From: a virus
IMG/VR virus record: IMGVR_UViG_3300024999_000034
Span: 116,839-180,838 of that record
Reading direction: 5' to 3' (one strand)
Length of the DNA: 64,000 nt
Numbering within the stretch: the stretch's first letter is position 1; every line of letters starts with the position of its first letter. This document shows positions 41,185 to 50,091 of this stretch, piece after piece. The notes beneath the pieces are model-generated. The model was not told the DNA's origin. It saw nothing but the letters and a program-made list of their open reading frames with translations, and made no database searches. The translations under genes were made by a program, and so were the position numbers.

Positions 41185-42552
41185 ATGCTTAAAGAAAAAT
41201 CAGTTGAGTTAATGCAAGAATTAAATCCATTGATCGTTAAATATTCTAGTAATGACAAGGTAAGAAAAATAATTTTAAATGAGTTTTCCAAAAGGAATAT
41301 GAGTGGTCGGTTGGCACTATCTATTTTAAACGAGAAAAGAGTATTATCAACATTAGATATCGATGAAGGGAAAGACTTGATATTATTATTTGTTTTTACT
41401 AGTGCAATGTACAATGCATTGACATTTAAAGAAGCAGATGATAAAGAACCTTTGGGAGAAATAGAAGAGTCATTTAAAATAACTCTCGAAAACTATTTTA
41501 CTGAAATTGAGATTGAAAGTCTATTAAACCACACATTTGAAAAAAAAGTTGATGAAAAAGATGAGGCTATTGTTTTTCCAAAAATGAATTTGATTGCTCC
41601 TGGATTTTATTCTGGGTATATGTCTGGAAAACATTTTGCTGAATTAGATGCTGGAAATGAATTCATCTATAATTTTAAAACCCAGCGTGATCCAATTATT
41701 AATGTATCTGGAATGAAAGAAATACATTTAAATAAGAAAAACGCAAAAGAAATTAGAGATGGTTTGCTTTCAGGCGATCAATTCCCAACTACTATAGTGG
41801 TAAATGTTCTTCGAGATGGATCAGACGAAATAATCTACAACGAAAAAAATGGAGACTTGACTATTGTTTCAGGAACTAAAAACCTTGTTGACGGAATGCA
41901 TAGAAAAGTGGGTAATAGCTTAGCCCTTGCTCTTAATCCAGATTTGCAATTTAATTGGTTGTTAGTTGTGATAAACTATAGCGAGGTTAGAGCGCAAAAA
42001 TATATGGTTGAAATTAACAAGCAACAAAAAATGAAGCAGGAACATGTTGATAACATGGATACTTCTAATCTTGGAAACATTGTTGTAGACAACATTAAAG
42101 ATATTGACAACGCTGAATTCTCTGGGCATATTAAAGACAGCGATAAAGAACTAGAACATGGTGGTATGGTAAAAAAATCAACATTAGCAACTAGTATAGA
42201 AGAGTGTTACAAGGATAAACTAACTAATAAAATTGAAGCAAAAAAGATAGCAAAGCATATTGCTAATGTTGTAGATTATGTTATAGGATTACACGCAGAA
42301 GAGTTTATAGAGCATTCTGAAGCTACTAAGAAAGAAAGTTATATCAATCATAAGAATATGTTTGCAGGATATGTTGCCTTATCTGAAAGATTATATGAAG
42401 TAAAGGATTGGGAAGATTTATTAGAAGAAATTCTTAATCAAATTGATTTTAGTGTTAAAAATTCTTTCTGGAAAGATATTGGAATATCAGATTCAGATAT
42501 GAAAAAGTCTACCAGAAACAATTTATATAAATTCTTTCAGAAATTAGTTTAA
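41185..42552 (+). CDS. DGQHR/DndB-like protein
   Basis: 455 residues from ATG 41185 behind AAGGAGAGA. The region around residues 225-300 has the DGQHR-type pattern: SGTKNLVDGMHRKVGN followed by ATP-cone-like alternating strands and EINKQQKM. DndB proteins regulate DNA phosphorothioation, but no dnd genes are here. SPbeta has a protein of nearly this length (YopQ) just before its master repressor, as I recall. A DNA-binding or regulatory role in lysogeny is inferred from position. Confidence 0.65.
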   Translation: MLKEKSVELMQELNPLIVKYSSNDKVRKIILNEFSKRNMSGRLALSILNEKRVLSTLDIDEGKDLILLFVFTSAMYNALTFKEADDKEPLGEIEESFKITLENYFTEIEIESLLNHTFEKKVDEKDEAIVFPKMNLIAPGFYSGYMSGKHFAELDAGNEFIYNFKTQRDPIINVSGMKEIHLNKKNAKEIRDGLLSGDQFPTTIVVNVLRDGSDEIIYNEKNGDLTIVSGTKNLVDGMHRKVGNSLALALNPDLQFNWLLVVINYSEVRAQKYMVEINKQQKMKQEHVDNMDTSNLGNIVVDNIKDIDNAEFSGHIKDSDKELEHGGMVKKSTLATSIEECYKDKLTNKIEAKKIAKHIANVVDYVIGLHAEEFIEHSEATKKESYINHKNMFAGYVALSERLYEVKDWEDLLEEILNQIDFSVKNSFWKDIGISDSDMKKSTRNNLYKFFQKLV

Positions 42553-42586
42553 TTTTTCTAATATTTATTTATAAGGGGTGTTTTAA

Positions 42587-43633
42587 TTGGTTATTAATGA
42601 AGTTAATAATGGGTTGCAAAATGAAGAGGTGGTATTTGAGGTTGATTCAGAAGTGAAAAAGGAATTTCTAGAAAAACAATTAAAGTCAACTAGAAGTTTC
42701 TACACTTATGTTCTCAAAAGAGCAGATGAATTTGAATCACAACTTGGGAAAAAGATTTACGATTTTAATATTGAAGATCGCGATGAGATGTTGACTGTTC
42801 AGTTTAAGAATAAGAATAAATGGACGTTTCAATCTGCATTATCTCCTTTAAAAACTTATGTTGACTTCTGTATTTCTAAGAATTTAGTTAGACACAATGA
42901 AAACAGGTTTATGACTATTCTTCCGTCAGATTATGATGATTATGTTAGTGATCAAGCAAAAAACAGTTCTTATATCCCTTTATCAGAATCCAGAGAATTT
43001 CAAAAAAGATTAGCAAATGATCAAGATAAATTAATCATTGAATTATCTAGTTTAGGGGTTAGGGGAAGAACTGAAAAAGGCAATACACTTGAAGAGTTTG
43101 TAAATCTCAAAGTAAAAGATATTAAGTGGAAAGATAAGGAATTATGGCTCACTAAAAACAATGGGGAGCAAAGGTATATCAATGTTGATGATTATACTTT
43201 AGATTTACTAAAACGAGTTATTAACCAAACTTTCTATGTATCTAACAATGGATTAAAGACTAAAAAGAATGATTTAGGAGAATTCGAAAAGACTAATAGA
43301 GGCAGGGCTATAAGTCCGACTGAGTATGTTTTTAGAGTTCCAGGAAAGAATAGAAAAGGCAAAGTTGCTTATCAATTTTTTACTAGCAGAATTCAACGGA
43401 TGCAAAGTTGGTTAGAAGCTCCGTATTTAAATAGTTCTAATTTATATTTTTCTGCAATTTTAGATTATGCAAAAAACATGTTAGATGAGAAAAAAGCAAA
43501 AGGAGAAAAAGCAGAATTAACTAGAGAAGAATATATTCGAATTAATGAAAGATTTGAATTTGGTGAAAACGGAGAAAAATATGTGTTTAAGACTAGAGAT
43601 TTAGTTAAAATGCACTTTGGTAACGGAGAGTAA
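42587..43633 (+). CDS. Tyrosine-recombinase-fold protein, probably non-catalytic
   Basis: 348 residues from TTG 42587 behind AAGGGGTG. An N-terminal SAM-like core-binding domain (about 20-110) and a recombinase-like core with ELSSLGVRGRTEKG...LEEFVNLKVKDI (box I) and a WLTKNNGEQRYINV strand are present. The HxxR box and the tyrosine nucleophile near the C-terminus are not visible. Loss of catalysis with retained fold is how the SPbeta master repressor MrpR (YopR) is described. A repressor role here is inferred. Confidence 0.65.
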   Translation: MVINEVNNGLQNEEVVFEVDSEVKKEFLEKQLKSTRSFYTYVLKRADEFESQLGKKIYDFNIEDRDEMLTVQFKNKNKWTFQSALSPLKTYVDFCISKNLVRHNENRFMTILPSDYDDYVSDQAKNSSYIPLSESREFQKRLANDQDKLIIELSSLGVRGRTEKGNTLEEFVNLKVKDIKWKDKELWLTKNNGEQRYINVDDYTLDLLKRVINQTFYVSNNGLKTKKNDLGEFEKTNRGRAISPTEYVFRVPGKNRKGKVAYQFFTSRIQRMQSWLEAPYLNSSNLYFSAILDYAKNMLDEKKAKGEKAELTREEYIRINERFEFGENGEKYVFKTRDLVKMHFGNGE

Positions 43634-43638
43634 ATATT

Positions 43639-44043
43639 ATGAAAAATACACTAGCTGAGATGTGGAAAAAATACAATTTACTTCTCTCTTTTAAAAATGA
43701 AATGAATAAGAGAGGATATCCTTCAAAGAGTTTGTATAGTATTGAAACACAAATGAGTGTTTTGATGCTTTTGATTGAAATTGAAAGTATAAATGTTTTA
43801 GAAGTCTTGCTAAAAGGAAAAACTTATTTCAGATTATTAAAGAAGATTAACAGGGGATTTGAGTATTTATATGAAATTGTAGAATCTCCAGAGGACTGGG
43901 TGTTGAACAAAATTGAAAATGATGTTGATGCGTGGATTGATTCAAATGTATTAATTTTTACATGCAAAAGTTCTACTGCTGTATTTAGTAAGATATCACG
44001 CAAAAGTGATGGAGCAAAATATATTGATGGAAAATTTCAATAA
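43639..44043 (+). CDS. Hypothetical protein in lysogeny-type operon
   Basis: 134 residues, 5 bases after the recombinase-fold gene. Helical, with a Leu-rich central part. No family recognised; its position suggests an accessory regulator. Confidence 0.7.
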   Translation: MKNTLAEMWKKYNLLLSFKNEMNKRGYPSKSLYSIETQMSVLMLLIEIESINVLEVLLKGKTYFRLLKKINRGFEYLYEIVESPEDWVLNKIENDVDAWIDSNVLIFTCKSSTAVFSKISRKSDGAKYIDGKFQ

Positions 44044-44055
44044 GAGGTGTGCTTT

Positions 44056-44463
44056 ATGAACGTAGGAGAAAAAATTTGTCTATACAAAGAAAGATTAAAT
44101 TTTAGAGATTATCAAGAATTTGGCAGGGCAGTTGGTATCAGTGGCAATTGGATAAATGAAACATCTAAGAAATCAGAGATTAAACAAATCAACGACTTAG
44201 GTTATTTAGTTAAATTGTGTGGATTTTTAGGAATTACGATAGATGAATTTTTAAGAGACGATGTAATTGAAACCGATGAATCAATTGAACCTAAAATTAT
44301 TGATGTAAATTCGGAAGATATTGGTATTTTGCTCAATAATATGATATTATTACTAGGAAGAGAGGGTATAAAAATAGATGGGGCATTAATGAATGATAAG
44401 AGTAAAGAAATTTGTATAGATAGTCTTGCGGTAGTAAGAACACTAGTCAAACAACATTTGTAA
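44056..44463 (+). CDS. Cro/CI-type HTH regulator
   Basis: 135 residues from ATG 44056 behind AAGAGGTG. Residues about 5-70 form an XRE-type HTH (EFGRAVGISGNWINETSKKS, then LVKLCGFLGITIDEFLRDD). The C-terminal half is acidic and helical, probably for dimerisation. It is likely a phage transcription regulator. Confidence 0.8.
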   Translation: MNVGEKICLYKERLNFRDYQEFGRAVGISGNWINETSKKSEIKQINDLGYLVKLCGFLGITIDEFLRDDVIETDESIEPKIIDVNSEDIGILLNNMILLLGREGIKIDGALMNDKSKEICIDSLAVVRTLVKQHL

Positions 44464-44478
44464 TGGAGGTTGATAATT

Positions 44479-45339
44479 ATGATTAGAAAGAATTACAGGT
44501 CGGTAGACACATATGAAATGGATGATATTGAAGTATACTCATTAGTTAAAAATGGCAGTCTTAGGGCGTTTCCTTCAGGCTTTTGGGAAGGCGTGATAGG
44601 TCTTCAAACTGCTAAGAAAATTCTAAAATATGTTTTTGAGAATCTTCTAAATTGGTCTATTGAGGATATAAAAGCAAAATCAACTAGAGAGATGTTTGAA
44701 GAATATAAATTAGTTGGAATGGTTAGCACTGCATTTGATGGTAGTATGTATATTGCTATTGGAGAAACTTATCCTGAACTTAAAGAATGGGCAGATGAAT
44801 TATATCATACAAATGAACATGCTGATTTTGTCTATAGAAAATATTCAGATGATGAATTAATTAGTATTCTCCAAGAAAAAGCAAAAGAGTTAAAGAGAAT
44901 TCCAAAAGGTGTTGATATGAAAACGCCTAGTAGTGGAATTTATAATCGGAGATTTGGTTCATGGGAAAAATCTTTAATGAAAGCAGGTATAATTGAAGAT
45001 ATTTATAAAAATGTTGATTTTGGAAAGAATTCTAAGGAATCTGTCATATCAAATTTAAAAGAATTATTTGCAAGCAAAGAAAGAGTATTGGACAAGAAAG
45101 AAATACTTGCTATTTATCCAGAAGGATTGATTAAAGAATACTTTGGAACTTATAATAATCTTGAAAAAGTTATTGTAGGTGAGTATACTAAAAGGGATCT
45201 TATCAAAATATTAAAAAAGAAGAAAGAAAAATTAGGCAGAACTCCAAGTAATAAAGATATGAAGTTTCCAATGGCTATTGTGTTCATAGATAAATTTGGG
45301 AGCTGGCAGGAGGCGATTGACAAATTGGAGAAAACTTAA
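44479..45339 (+). CDS. Protein with homing-endonuclease-associated repeats
   Basis: 286 residues from ATG 44479 behind GGAGG. An N-terminal domain of about 125 residues (RSFPSGFW-like FPSGFWEGVIG, DUF4046-like) is followed by two copies of a helical repeat: YSDDELISILQEKAKELKR...FGSWEKSLMKAG and a C-terminal copy ending FGSWQEAIDKL. Such repeats bind DNA in homing endonucleases and in small phage regulators. No nuclease motif is visible, so a DNA-binding role is favoured. Confidence 0.75.
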   Translation: MIRKNYRSVDTYEMDDIEVYSLVKNGSLRAFPSGFWEGVIGLQTAKKILKYVFENLLNWSIEDIKAKSTREMFEEYKLVGMVSTAFDGSMYIAIGETYPELKEWADELYHTNEHADFVYRKYSDDELISILQEKAKELKRIPKGVDMKTPSSGIYNRRFGSWEKSLMKAGIIEDIYKNVDFGKNSKESVISNLKELFASKERVLDKKEILAIYPEGLIKEYFGTYNNLEKVIVGEYTKRDLIKILKKKKEKLGRTPSNKDMKFPMAIVFIDKFGSWQEAIDKLEKT

Positions 45340-45344
45340 TTGTT

Positions 45345-45373
45345 TTACAATGGATATTGAGGTATGTTATAAT
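45345..45373 (+). promoter_or_regulatory. Promoter with operator-like repeat for the 3D-domain gene
   Basis: TTACAA (45345-45350), 17 bases and TATAAT (45368-45373) with an extended TGT before it. TATTGAG (45355-45361) and CTCAATA (45376-45382) form an inverted repeat that brackets the -10 box, a likely repressor site. Confidence 0.6.
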
Positions 45374-45432
45374 ATCTCAATAATACATAATCTAGGATAT
45401 TATTAAAATATAATTAGAAAGCGAGTTAAGCA

Positions 45433-46005
45433 ATGAGGAAGAATCCACTAAAGCATACTAAATTATTTGTCACATTTATTAGTGTGTTTATTCTCATAGG
45501 TAGCACAAATGGAAATCATGTTATAAATAAAGATATAAAAAGTATTAAACATATTGACAATGTAAGGAGTGATGCAAATGTAAATATATTGGAAGAAATG
45601 AGAAAACAATACATAGTGAAAGTAAAACCAGTAGAGAAAGTTATTCCAAAAAAAGAAAATATATTTCTAGTCACAGTGTATGACCTTTCCTTCCAGTCAT
45701 GCCAGAAGTCAAGAGGTAATTCAGATTATGGTATTACTGCTTCAGGATATGACTTGAGAGGCCACACATTATCGTCTGCTAAGGTTATTTCTGTAGACCC
45801 TACTATTATATCACTTGGAAGTAAAGTCAGGCTCACATTCAAAGAAGATAAGTATAAGAAGTATAATGGAATCTACACGGCAAGCGATGTTGGAGGTGGA
45901 ATTAAAAATAAGAAAATAGATTTGTTTGTTGGAGATAATATTTGGTCTAGAAAAAACATAAGAGATTTCGGTGTGAGAGAATGCGTTGTAGAAATAATTG
46001 AGTAA
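45433..46005 (+). CDS. Membrane-anchored or secreted 3D-domain protein
   Basis: 190 residues. A basic start and one hydrophobic segment (about 9-25) act as signal or anchor, then a Lys-rich linker to about residue 75. The C-terminal 3D domain is complete: TASGYDL, DPTIISLGSKVRL, and GIYTASDVGGGIKNKKIDLFVG with the three Asp residues. 3D domains occur in peptidoglycan lytic transglycosylases and Bacillus wall proteins (YocH/YuiC type). It could alter the cell wall of lysogens or help lysis. Confidence 0.85.
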   Translation: MRKNPLKHTKLFVTFISVFILIGSTNGNHVINKDIKSIKHIDNVRSDANVNILEEMRKQYIVKVKPVEKVIPKKENIFLVTVYDLSFQSCQKSRGNSDYGITASGYDLRGHTLSSAKVISVDPTIISLGSKVRLTFKEDKYKKYNGIYTASDVGGGIKNKKIDLFVGDNIWSRKNIRDFGVRECVVEIIE

Positions 46006-46105
46006 TTAGTTATAAAAGTGTAACAATTTTAGATAATTTGAATATTATTGTTATTGTGAACAAATTAATAAATGTAAAAATAAATATTAAGGAGATGTTT
46101 TATTT

Positions 46106-46291
46106 ATGAGTAATCTAGCAATGCGAGATTGTATAGTGGAACCTTATAAAGATTTCTTTGATAAATTAAAGGTTCTAAAGAAATTACAAAAGGAGATGTT
46201 AATTAAGCATGGTAAAAATAAGAAATACAACATTATAGACTTAGATAGTTGCATCATGATTGAGTTTAAAAGTGAAAGAATTTATCATTAA
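46106..46291 (+). CDS. Small hypothetical protein
   Basis: 61 residues behind AAGGAGATG. Basic and helical, with a C-terminal beta hairpin. Function unknown. Confidence 0.65.
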   Translation: MSNLAMRDCIVEPYKDFFDKLKVLKKLQKEMLIKHGKNKKYNIIDLDSCIMIEFKSERIYH

Positions 46292-46408
46292 CCATACATA
46301 ACGTAAGGCAAAATTAAATATTCCCAACCCACTGAATTTTCTGACCTTATTCGTATAAATCATAAAAGGGACAAGGTAAATTTAAATGAAAGAAGAGTGA
46401 AAAGCAAT

Positions 46409-46906
46409 ATGATTATCACTAAAAGTATAGAGGTTCTAGAGGTTAAACAAATTGTAGTAGGAAAGCAGTGTAATAAATGTGGCAATATTTTTAGCCCTCA
46501 TGCTGAAGATATTCACCCATCAAATACTGACTTAGGAGACTATGGCAACTGTAAATCAGAAATATGCAATAGTTGTTGGTTAAAATTCATAAAGTCTTTT
46601 GCAATAGTTCCTACTAATTTCAAAAGTAGTCCTCATTTTACATCTTCATTTGATTTAGATCATGATTTACACCAGTCTTTATTCGAAGAGTGGCAAATAA
46701 CAAATGTATGGAATTGCGATGAGAATCCTTGGAGAGATTTTTACAATGAAGACAATTCAGATCAAGAAGATGAATCTTATGAGGAATATTACGATTACTA
46801 TGAAGAACTTTCCGATGCAATAGAAATACGCAAACCTTTACATATTAATGTTGCAAGGTTAGCAACTGTTTATAAAATTGGATTAGCAAAAAGAGGTGGT
46901 AATTAA
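46409..46906 (+). CDS. Zinc-binding acidic protein
   Basis: 165 residues from ATG 46409 (an in-frame GTG lies at 46397). CNKC and CNSC pairs about 30 residues apart form a zinc site, followed by a very acidic Tyr-rich stretch. It ends overlapping the next start. Confidence 0.7.
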   Translation: MIITKSIEVLEVKQIVVGKQCNKCGNIFSPHAEDIHPSNTDLGDYGNCKSEICNSCWLKFIKSFAIVPTNFKSSPHFTSSFDLDHDLHQSLFEEWQITNVWNCDENPWRDFYNEDNSDQEDESYEEYYDYYEELSDAIEIRKPLHINVARLATVYKIGLAKRGGN

Positions 46907-47160
46907 TGGAAAATAAAGAAGATGCATTATTTGACGTAACAACATTAAAAACAGGAGATATAATTCATTATTTAGCTCATGATAACGGAAATTATTTTAT
47001 TGAGCATGGAGAGGTTAAAAGTGAAAATATTTATAAAGATGGTGTAGAAGTTCACGGAGAAGGATGGAAACAGTATGTAGGAAAATGGTTTATAGATAGA
47101 ATTATACGAGATGAGAAAGTTATATATGAAAAGGAGAAAACAAATGAAAAAACAAAATGA
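46906..47160 (+). CDS. Hypothetical protein
   Basis: 84 residues; overlaps the preceding gene by one base and the next by 17. Beta-rich with a C-terminal Lys/Glu helix. No family recognised. Confidence 0.65.
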   Translation: MENKEDALFDVTTLKTGDIIHYLAHDNGNYFIEHGEVKSENIYKDGVEVHGEGWKQYVGKWFIDRIIRDEKVIYEKEKTNEKTK

Positions 47161-47524
47161 AGATAAATATCTTCCATACACTAAAAAAGATTTTAGAAAA
47201 TATTGGTGTGATCCAGAATCTAGTTTTCCAACTTTTCAATCTTATGAAATAATTAGACCATTCACAGAAGAAGAGAAACTAGATTGGACAAAAGGTGAGG
47301 ACTATGATGAAGAAGTATATTTAGTAAAAAGTTTTGATGAGTTAGGATCAGTGGATGAATACTGTGCGTCTGATAGAGATATTCTTGTTGAATGTGAAAT
47401 TGACGCAGAGACATGGAGAATTTGTTTAATTAATCTGCTTGACAGAATGGAATATTGCGATGATGATATTCTAGATTTTATGAGCGAATGTAAAATTGAG
47501 CAATATATTAAGAAACATTGTTAG
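47144..47524 (+). CDS. Acidic hypothetical protein
   Basis: 126 residues from ATG 47144 behind AAAAGGAG. Asp/Glu-rich with scattered Cys. No family recognised. Confidence 0.7.
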   Translation: MKKQNEDKYLPYTKKDFRKYWCDPESSFPTFQSYEIIRPFTEEEKLDWTKGEDYDEEVYLVKSFDELGSVDEYCASDRDILVECEIDAETWRICLINLLDRMEYCDDDILDFMSECKIEQYIKKHC

Positions 47525-47540
47525 AAAGAAGGAATTTATT

Positions 47541-47735
47541 ATGGATAAAAATAAATTAATTTTAAGTACAATTATGGCAACATTAGTTGATGCTTTCGAA
47601 TACAATCCAAGAAAATTAGAAACAATGATGGGAGATAAACTTGAATCATTTGATGAATATTTTAGAGATTTTTCTGAAAAACAATGTGAGGAAGAATTGC
47701 TTAAATTGTTTAATGAATATTTGAGTGTTATTTAG
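47541..47735 (+). CDS. Small helical protein
   Basis: 64 residues from ATG 47541 behind AGAAGGAA; acidic, helical. Function unknown. Confidence 0.65.
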   Translation: MDKNKLILSTIMATLVDAFEYNPRKLETMMGDKLESFDEYFRDFSEKQCEEELLKLFNEYLSVI

Positions 47736-47782
47736 AGTAATTAAAATAACTATTGTATTTTAAATGAAAGGATGTAGTTAAA

Positions 47783-47941
47783 TTGATTAAAATTACAGGT
47801 TGCACAGTAGAAGAAATTGTAGAATTTATTGATAATCTTAAATGTATTTATGGTTATTCTAATTGTGATGATTTTAATAGTTGTTACCAATGTAAGCTTA
47901 AATATTATAAATTAGAAGTTAATATTGTTTCAGGGAAGTAG
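47783..47941 (+). CDS. Small Cys-containing protein
   Basis: 52 residues from TTG 47783 behind AAAGGATG. Five Cys residues including CYQC. It ends 8 bases before the receiver-like gene. Confidence 0.6.
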   Translation: MIKITGCTVEEIVEFIDNLKCIYGYSNCDDFNSCYQCKLKYYKLEVNIVSGK

Positions 47942-47949
47942 GTAATATA

Positions 47950-48279
47950 ATGATTAATATTTTTATGGACGATAATCGCCCTTGTCCAGACAGATTCATA
48001 TTAGCACGTAACGCTTCAGATTGCCGTTTATTGCTCTTAGAAAATGAAGTTAATATCTTATCACTTGACCATGATCTTGGCGATGTAGATGCAGAAACGG
48101 GTTATGACTTCTGCAAATGGTTAGTAGAAGAAGGATATACTAATTCAAATATTTATCCAAAAGTAATTTATCTTCATACTGGCAATGGAGTTGGAAGAGA
48201 TAATATGTTTAAATTATTAAAAAGATATAAACCTGATTGTGTTAAATTACATCGTGGGCCTATGCCTAATAATGATTAA
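47950..48279 (+). CDS. Receiver-like (cREC-type) domain protein
   Basis: 109 residues. The pattern MDDNRPCP at the N-terminus, a LSLDHDLGD strand and loop in the middle, and a GYDFCKWLVEE helix follow the response-regulator-like fold found in phage and conflict-system proteins. The usual phospho-acceptor Lys/Thr set is not obvious, so it may not be phosphorylated. Function unknown. Confidence 0.7.
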   Translation: MINIFMDDNRPCPDRFILARNASDCRLLLLENEVNILSLDHDLGDVDAETGYDFCKWLVEEGYTNSNIYPKVIYLHTGNGVGRDNMFKLLKRYKPDCVKLHRGPMPNND

Positions 48280-48354
48280 AATACCAAACAAAACCAATCT
48301 AATTATAACCGAACACAACAGAACAGATACGAACAGATATTGGAGGTGAATAAA

Positions 48355-48567
48355 TTGATTGCTATTTTAAATTACTATGATAATCCAAGATTAAGTGATG
48401 TAGAATCAGTTCGCAAAGGAGACAAGGTCAAATCTATCACAAATGATTTTGATTTAACCGAAGGCAAAGAATATGAAATTATTGAAGTAAATAATCCAAC
48501 TATGATTACCATTATGAATGATGTTGGAGAAATTGATATGTATACTGTGGAATATTTTAAATTGTAG
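48355..48567 (+). CDS. Small SH3-like protein
   Basis: 70 residues from TTG 48355 behind GGAGGTGA. VRKGDKVKSI...LTEGKEYEIIEV and MNDVGEIDMYTVEYF form a typical small barrel of phage proteins. The bases just upstream hold a near-perfect direct repeat of GAACAGATA (48321-48340). Confidence 0.65.
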   Translation: MIAILNYYDNPRLSDVESVRKGDKVKSITNDFDLTEGKEYEIIEVNNPTMITIMNDVGEIDMYTVEYFKL

Positions 48568-48582
48568 AAGGAGTAAAATATT

Positions 48583-48771
48583 ATGGAACTAAAGAATTAT
48601 TCAGATGAATGTTTGAAATGTAAATGTAGGACTTGTAGAAGAACATATAAGTTAAATCAAAATCTATCTGCCTGTAATACTTGGTGCGATAAAACTTGTA
48701 AAGGTAACAAGATGGCATTAAAAGTGTATGATGATGAAAATTGTCACGATTATATTTTAATAGAAAACTAG
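48583..48771 (+). CDS. Small Cys-rich protein (paralogue of 49569)
   Basis: 62 residues behind AAGGAG. CLKCKCRTCRR, CNTWCDKTCKG and a late Cys form two possible metal sites. The 49569 protein has the same plan. Confidence 0.65.
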   Translation: MELKNYSDECLKCKCRTCRRTYKLNQNLSACNTWCDKTCKGNKMALKVYDDENCHDYILIEN

Positions 48772-48792
48772 AAATGAAAGGAAGTTAGTAAT

Positions 48793-49201
48793 ATGAAAGT
48801 ATATAAACACTTAGCAAATGAAGAGGTAAAAGTTATCAACGGAATTTTCAAAGGAATCACTGGTTATCCTGAACAAATAGAAACGAGCTGTAGCGAAAAT
48901 TCATCAATACATATTCGAGTTAAAAGATAATCTTATCAAGGTAGATTTTAACGATGTTGAATTTTTGTATGATGATTATTTAGTATATAGATTAAACTGG
49001 ATATCAAACGAAACAAAAGTAGATGAAATTATTGGCAAAGTTAGAATAAGAAAAGATAAAGTAGAAGATTTTTTAGCTCAAAATTACAATAGCAAAGATT
49101 ATTCTTATATTAGTATATGTGCTATTCCAATGGATAAAGTTGAATTTAAGTTTCAAGACAAATCTTTAACTATTGAAGAAATTAAGAAAATTGTAAATTA
49201 G
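48793..49201 (+). pseudogene. Hypothetical gene with a 1-base frame break
   Basis: ATG 48793 (behind GAAAGGAAG) opens a frame that stops at 48930. Another frame without its own ribosome binding site is open from 48881 to 49201. Removing one A from the AAA at 48881-48883 joins them as ...PEQIERAVAKIHQYIFELK, giving a protein of about 135 residues. No family recognised. Confidence 0.6.
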
Positions 49202-49230
49202 GAAAAATATAAGTGAAAGAAGGAATATAA

Positions 49231-49548
49231 ATGAAGATTCATATGGATTGTTATGGAAAATATTCTGAGAAAAATATAATGTGCCAAATGTGTAAAAGAA
49301 TTAGTGATAGTATGTTTGATTCTTGTGGAGACGAATCTAAAATTAAACAAGATGAATTAAATGCAAGAAATGAGTTACGTCAGGAAATAGAAAAAATAAA
49401 ACAAAATTGCAAATATCTTGGTACTTCATGGGATGAAAGAGATCAATTTGATAGTTGTCATAAAAATGGTAATGGATACAGAAGACATGCAGATGATTGT
49501 GTGCCAAGTTTAGATTGTGAGAAGTACTGTAAAGAAAAAATAAGTTAA
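49231..49548 (+). CDS. Cys-rich protein
   Basis: 105 residues behind GAAGGAA. Cys residues at MCQMCK and in the second half, with a Glu/Lys helix in between. Probably zinc-binding. Confidence 0.65.
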   Translation: MKIHMDCYGKYSEKNIMCQMCKRISDSMFDSCGDESKIKQDELNARNELRQEIEKIKQNCKYLGTSWDERDQFDSCHKNGNGYRRHADDCVPSLDCEKYCKEKIS

Positions 49549-49568
49549 GAGAAGGGGATATGAATAAA

Positions 49569-49742
49569 ATGGAATTAAGAATGTTAAGTGAAAAATGCCT
49601 AGCTTGTTATTGTAGAACCTACAAAAATTCATATGAATACAATGAAGAGTATTTCGCTTGTTTTGATTGGTGTGAAAAATCATGTAAAGGTAAGTCAACA
49701 GAAGTTTTAGAAAAAGAAGGTTGCTATAAACCTATTAAATAA
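49569..49742 (+). CDS. Small Cys-rich protein (paralogue of 48583)
   Basis: 57 residues from ATG 49569, chosen because its MEL start aligns with the paralogue; ATG 49560 is too near the ribosome binding site. CLACYCRTYK, CFDWCEKSCKG and a late Cys match the 48583 protein. Confidence 0.65.
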   Translation: MELRMLSEKCLACYCRTYKNSYEYNEEYFACFDWCEKSCKGKSTEVLEKEGCYKPIK

Positions 49743-49787
49743 ATACAACGAAATACAGATTTAAAATGGTAATAAAAGGAGAGATAA

Positions 49788-50051
49788 ATGTTAAAAGAAA
49801 AAACAAGTTATTGTTCTAATAAAGTGGAGGAATTAGAGTATTTAAAAGATGAAACTATCAAAGGTATTATACATCATGAAGGGAAGAAGTGGATTTTGTT
49901 GGAGAGTGGCTACGGATTTTGGTTTAATCAAAACGGATCTTTTTCAATTGAGATTCCTGACGAAGTAGGCAAAATATTGAATCAACACAAAGGTAAATTA
50001 ATAGCAACTAAAAAAGCAATTGAAAATATACTTAAATTAGCAGGTGAATAA
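49788..50051 (+). CDS. Hypothetical protein
   Basis: 87 residues behind AAAGGAGAG. Beta-rich centre (KKWILLESGYGFWF). Function unknown. Confidence 0.65.
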   Translation: MLKEKTSYCSNKVEELEYLKDETIKGIIHHEGKKWILLESGYGFWFNQNGSFSIEIPDEVGKILNQHKGKLIATKKAIENILKLAGE

Positions 50052-50091
50052 TCATGCAAGTTAGTTGATTTCTGGGAAGGAGGAATTAATC

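Noticed and set aside
41185-42552. Phosphorothioation (Dnd) system
   Set aside because: Only a DndB-like protein is present; no DndA, C, D or E genes.
42587-43633. Functional phage integrase
   Set aside because: The HxxR box and C-terminal tyrosine expected of tyrosine recombinases were not visible, and no attachment site was seen.
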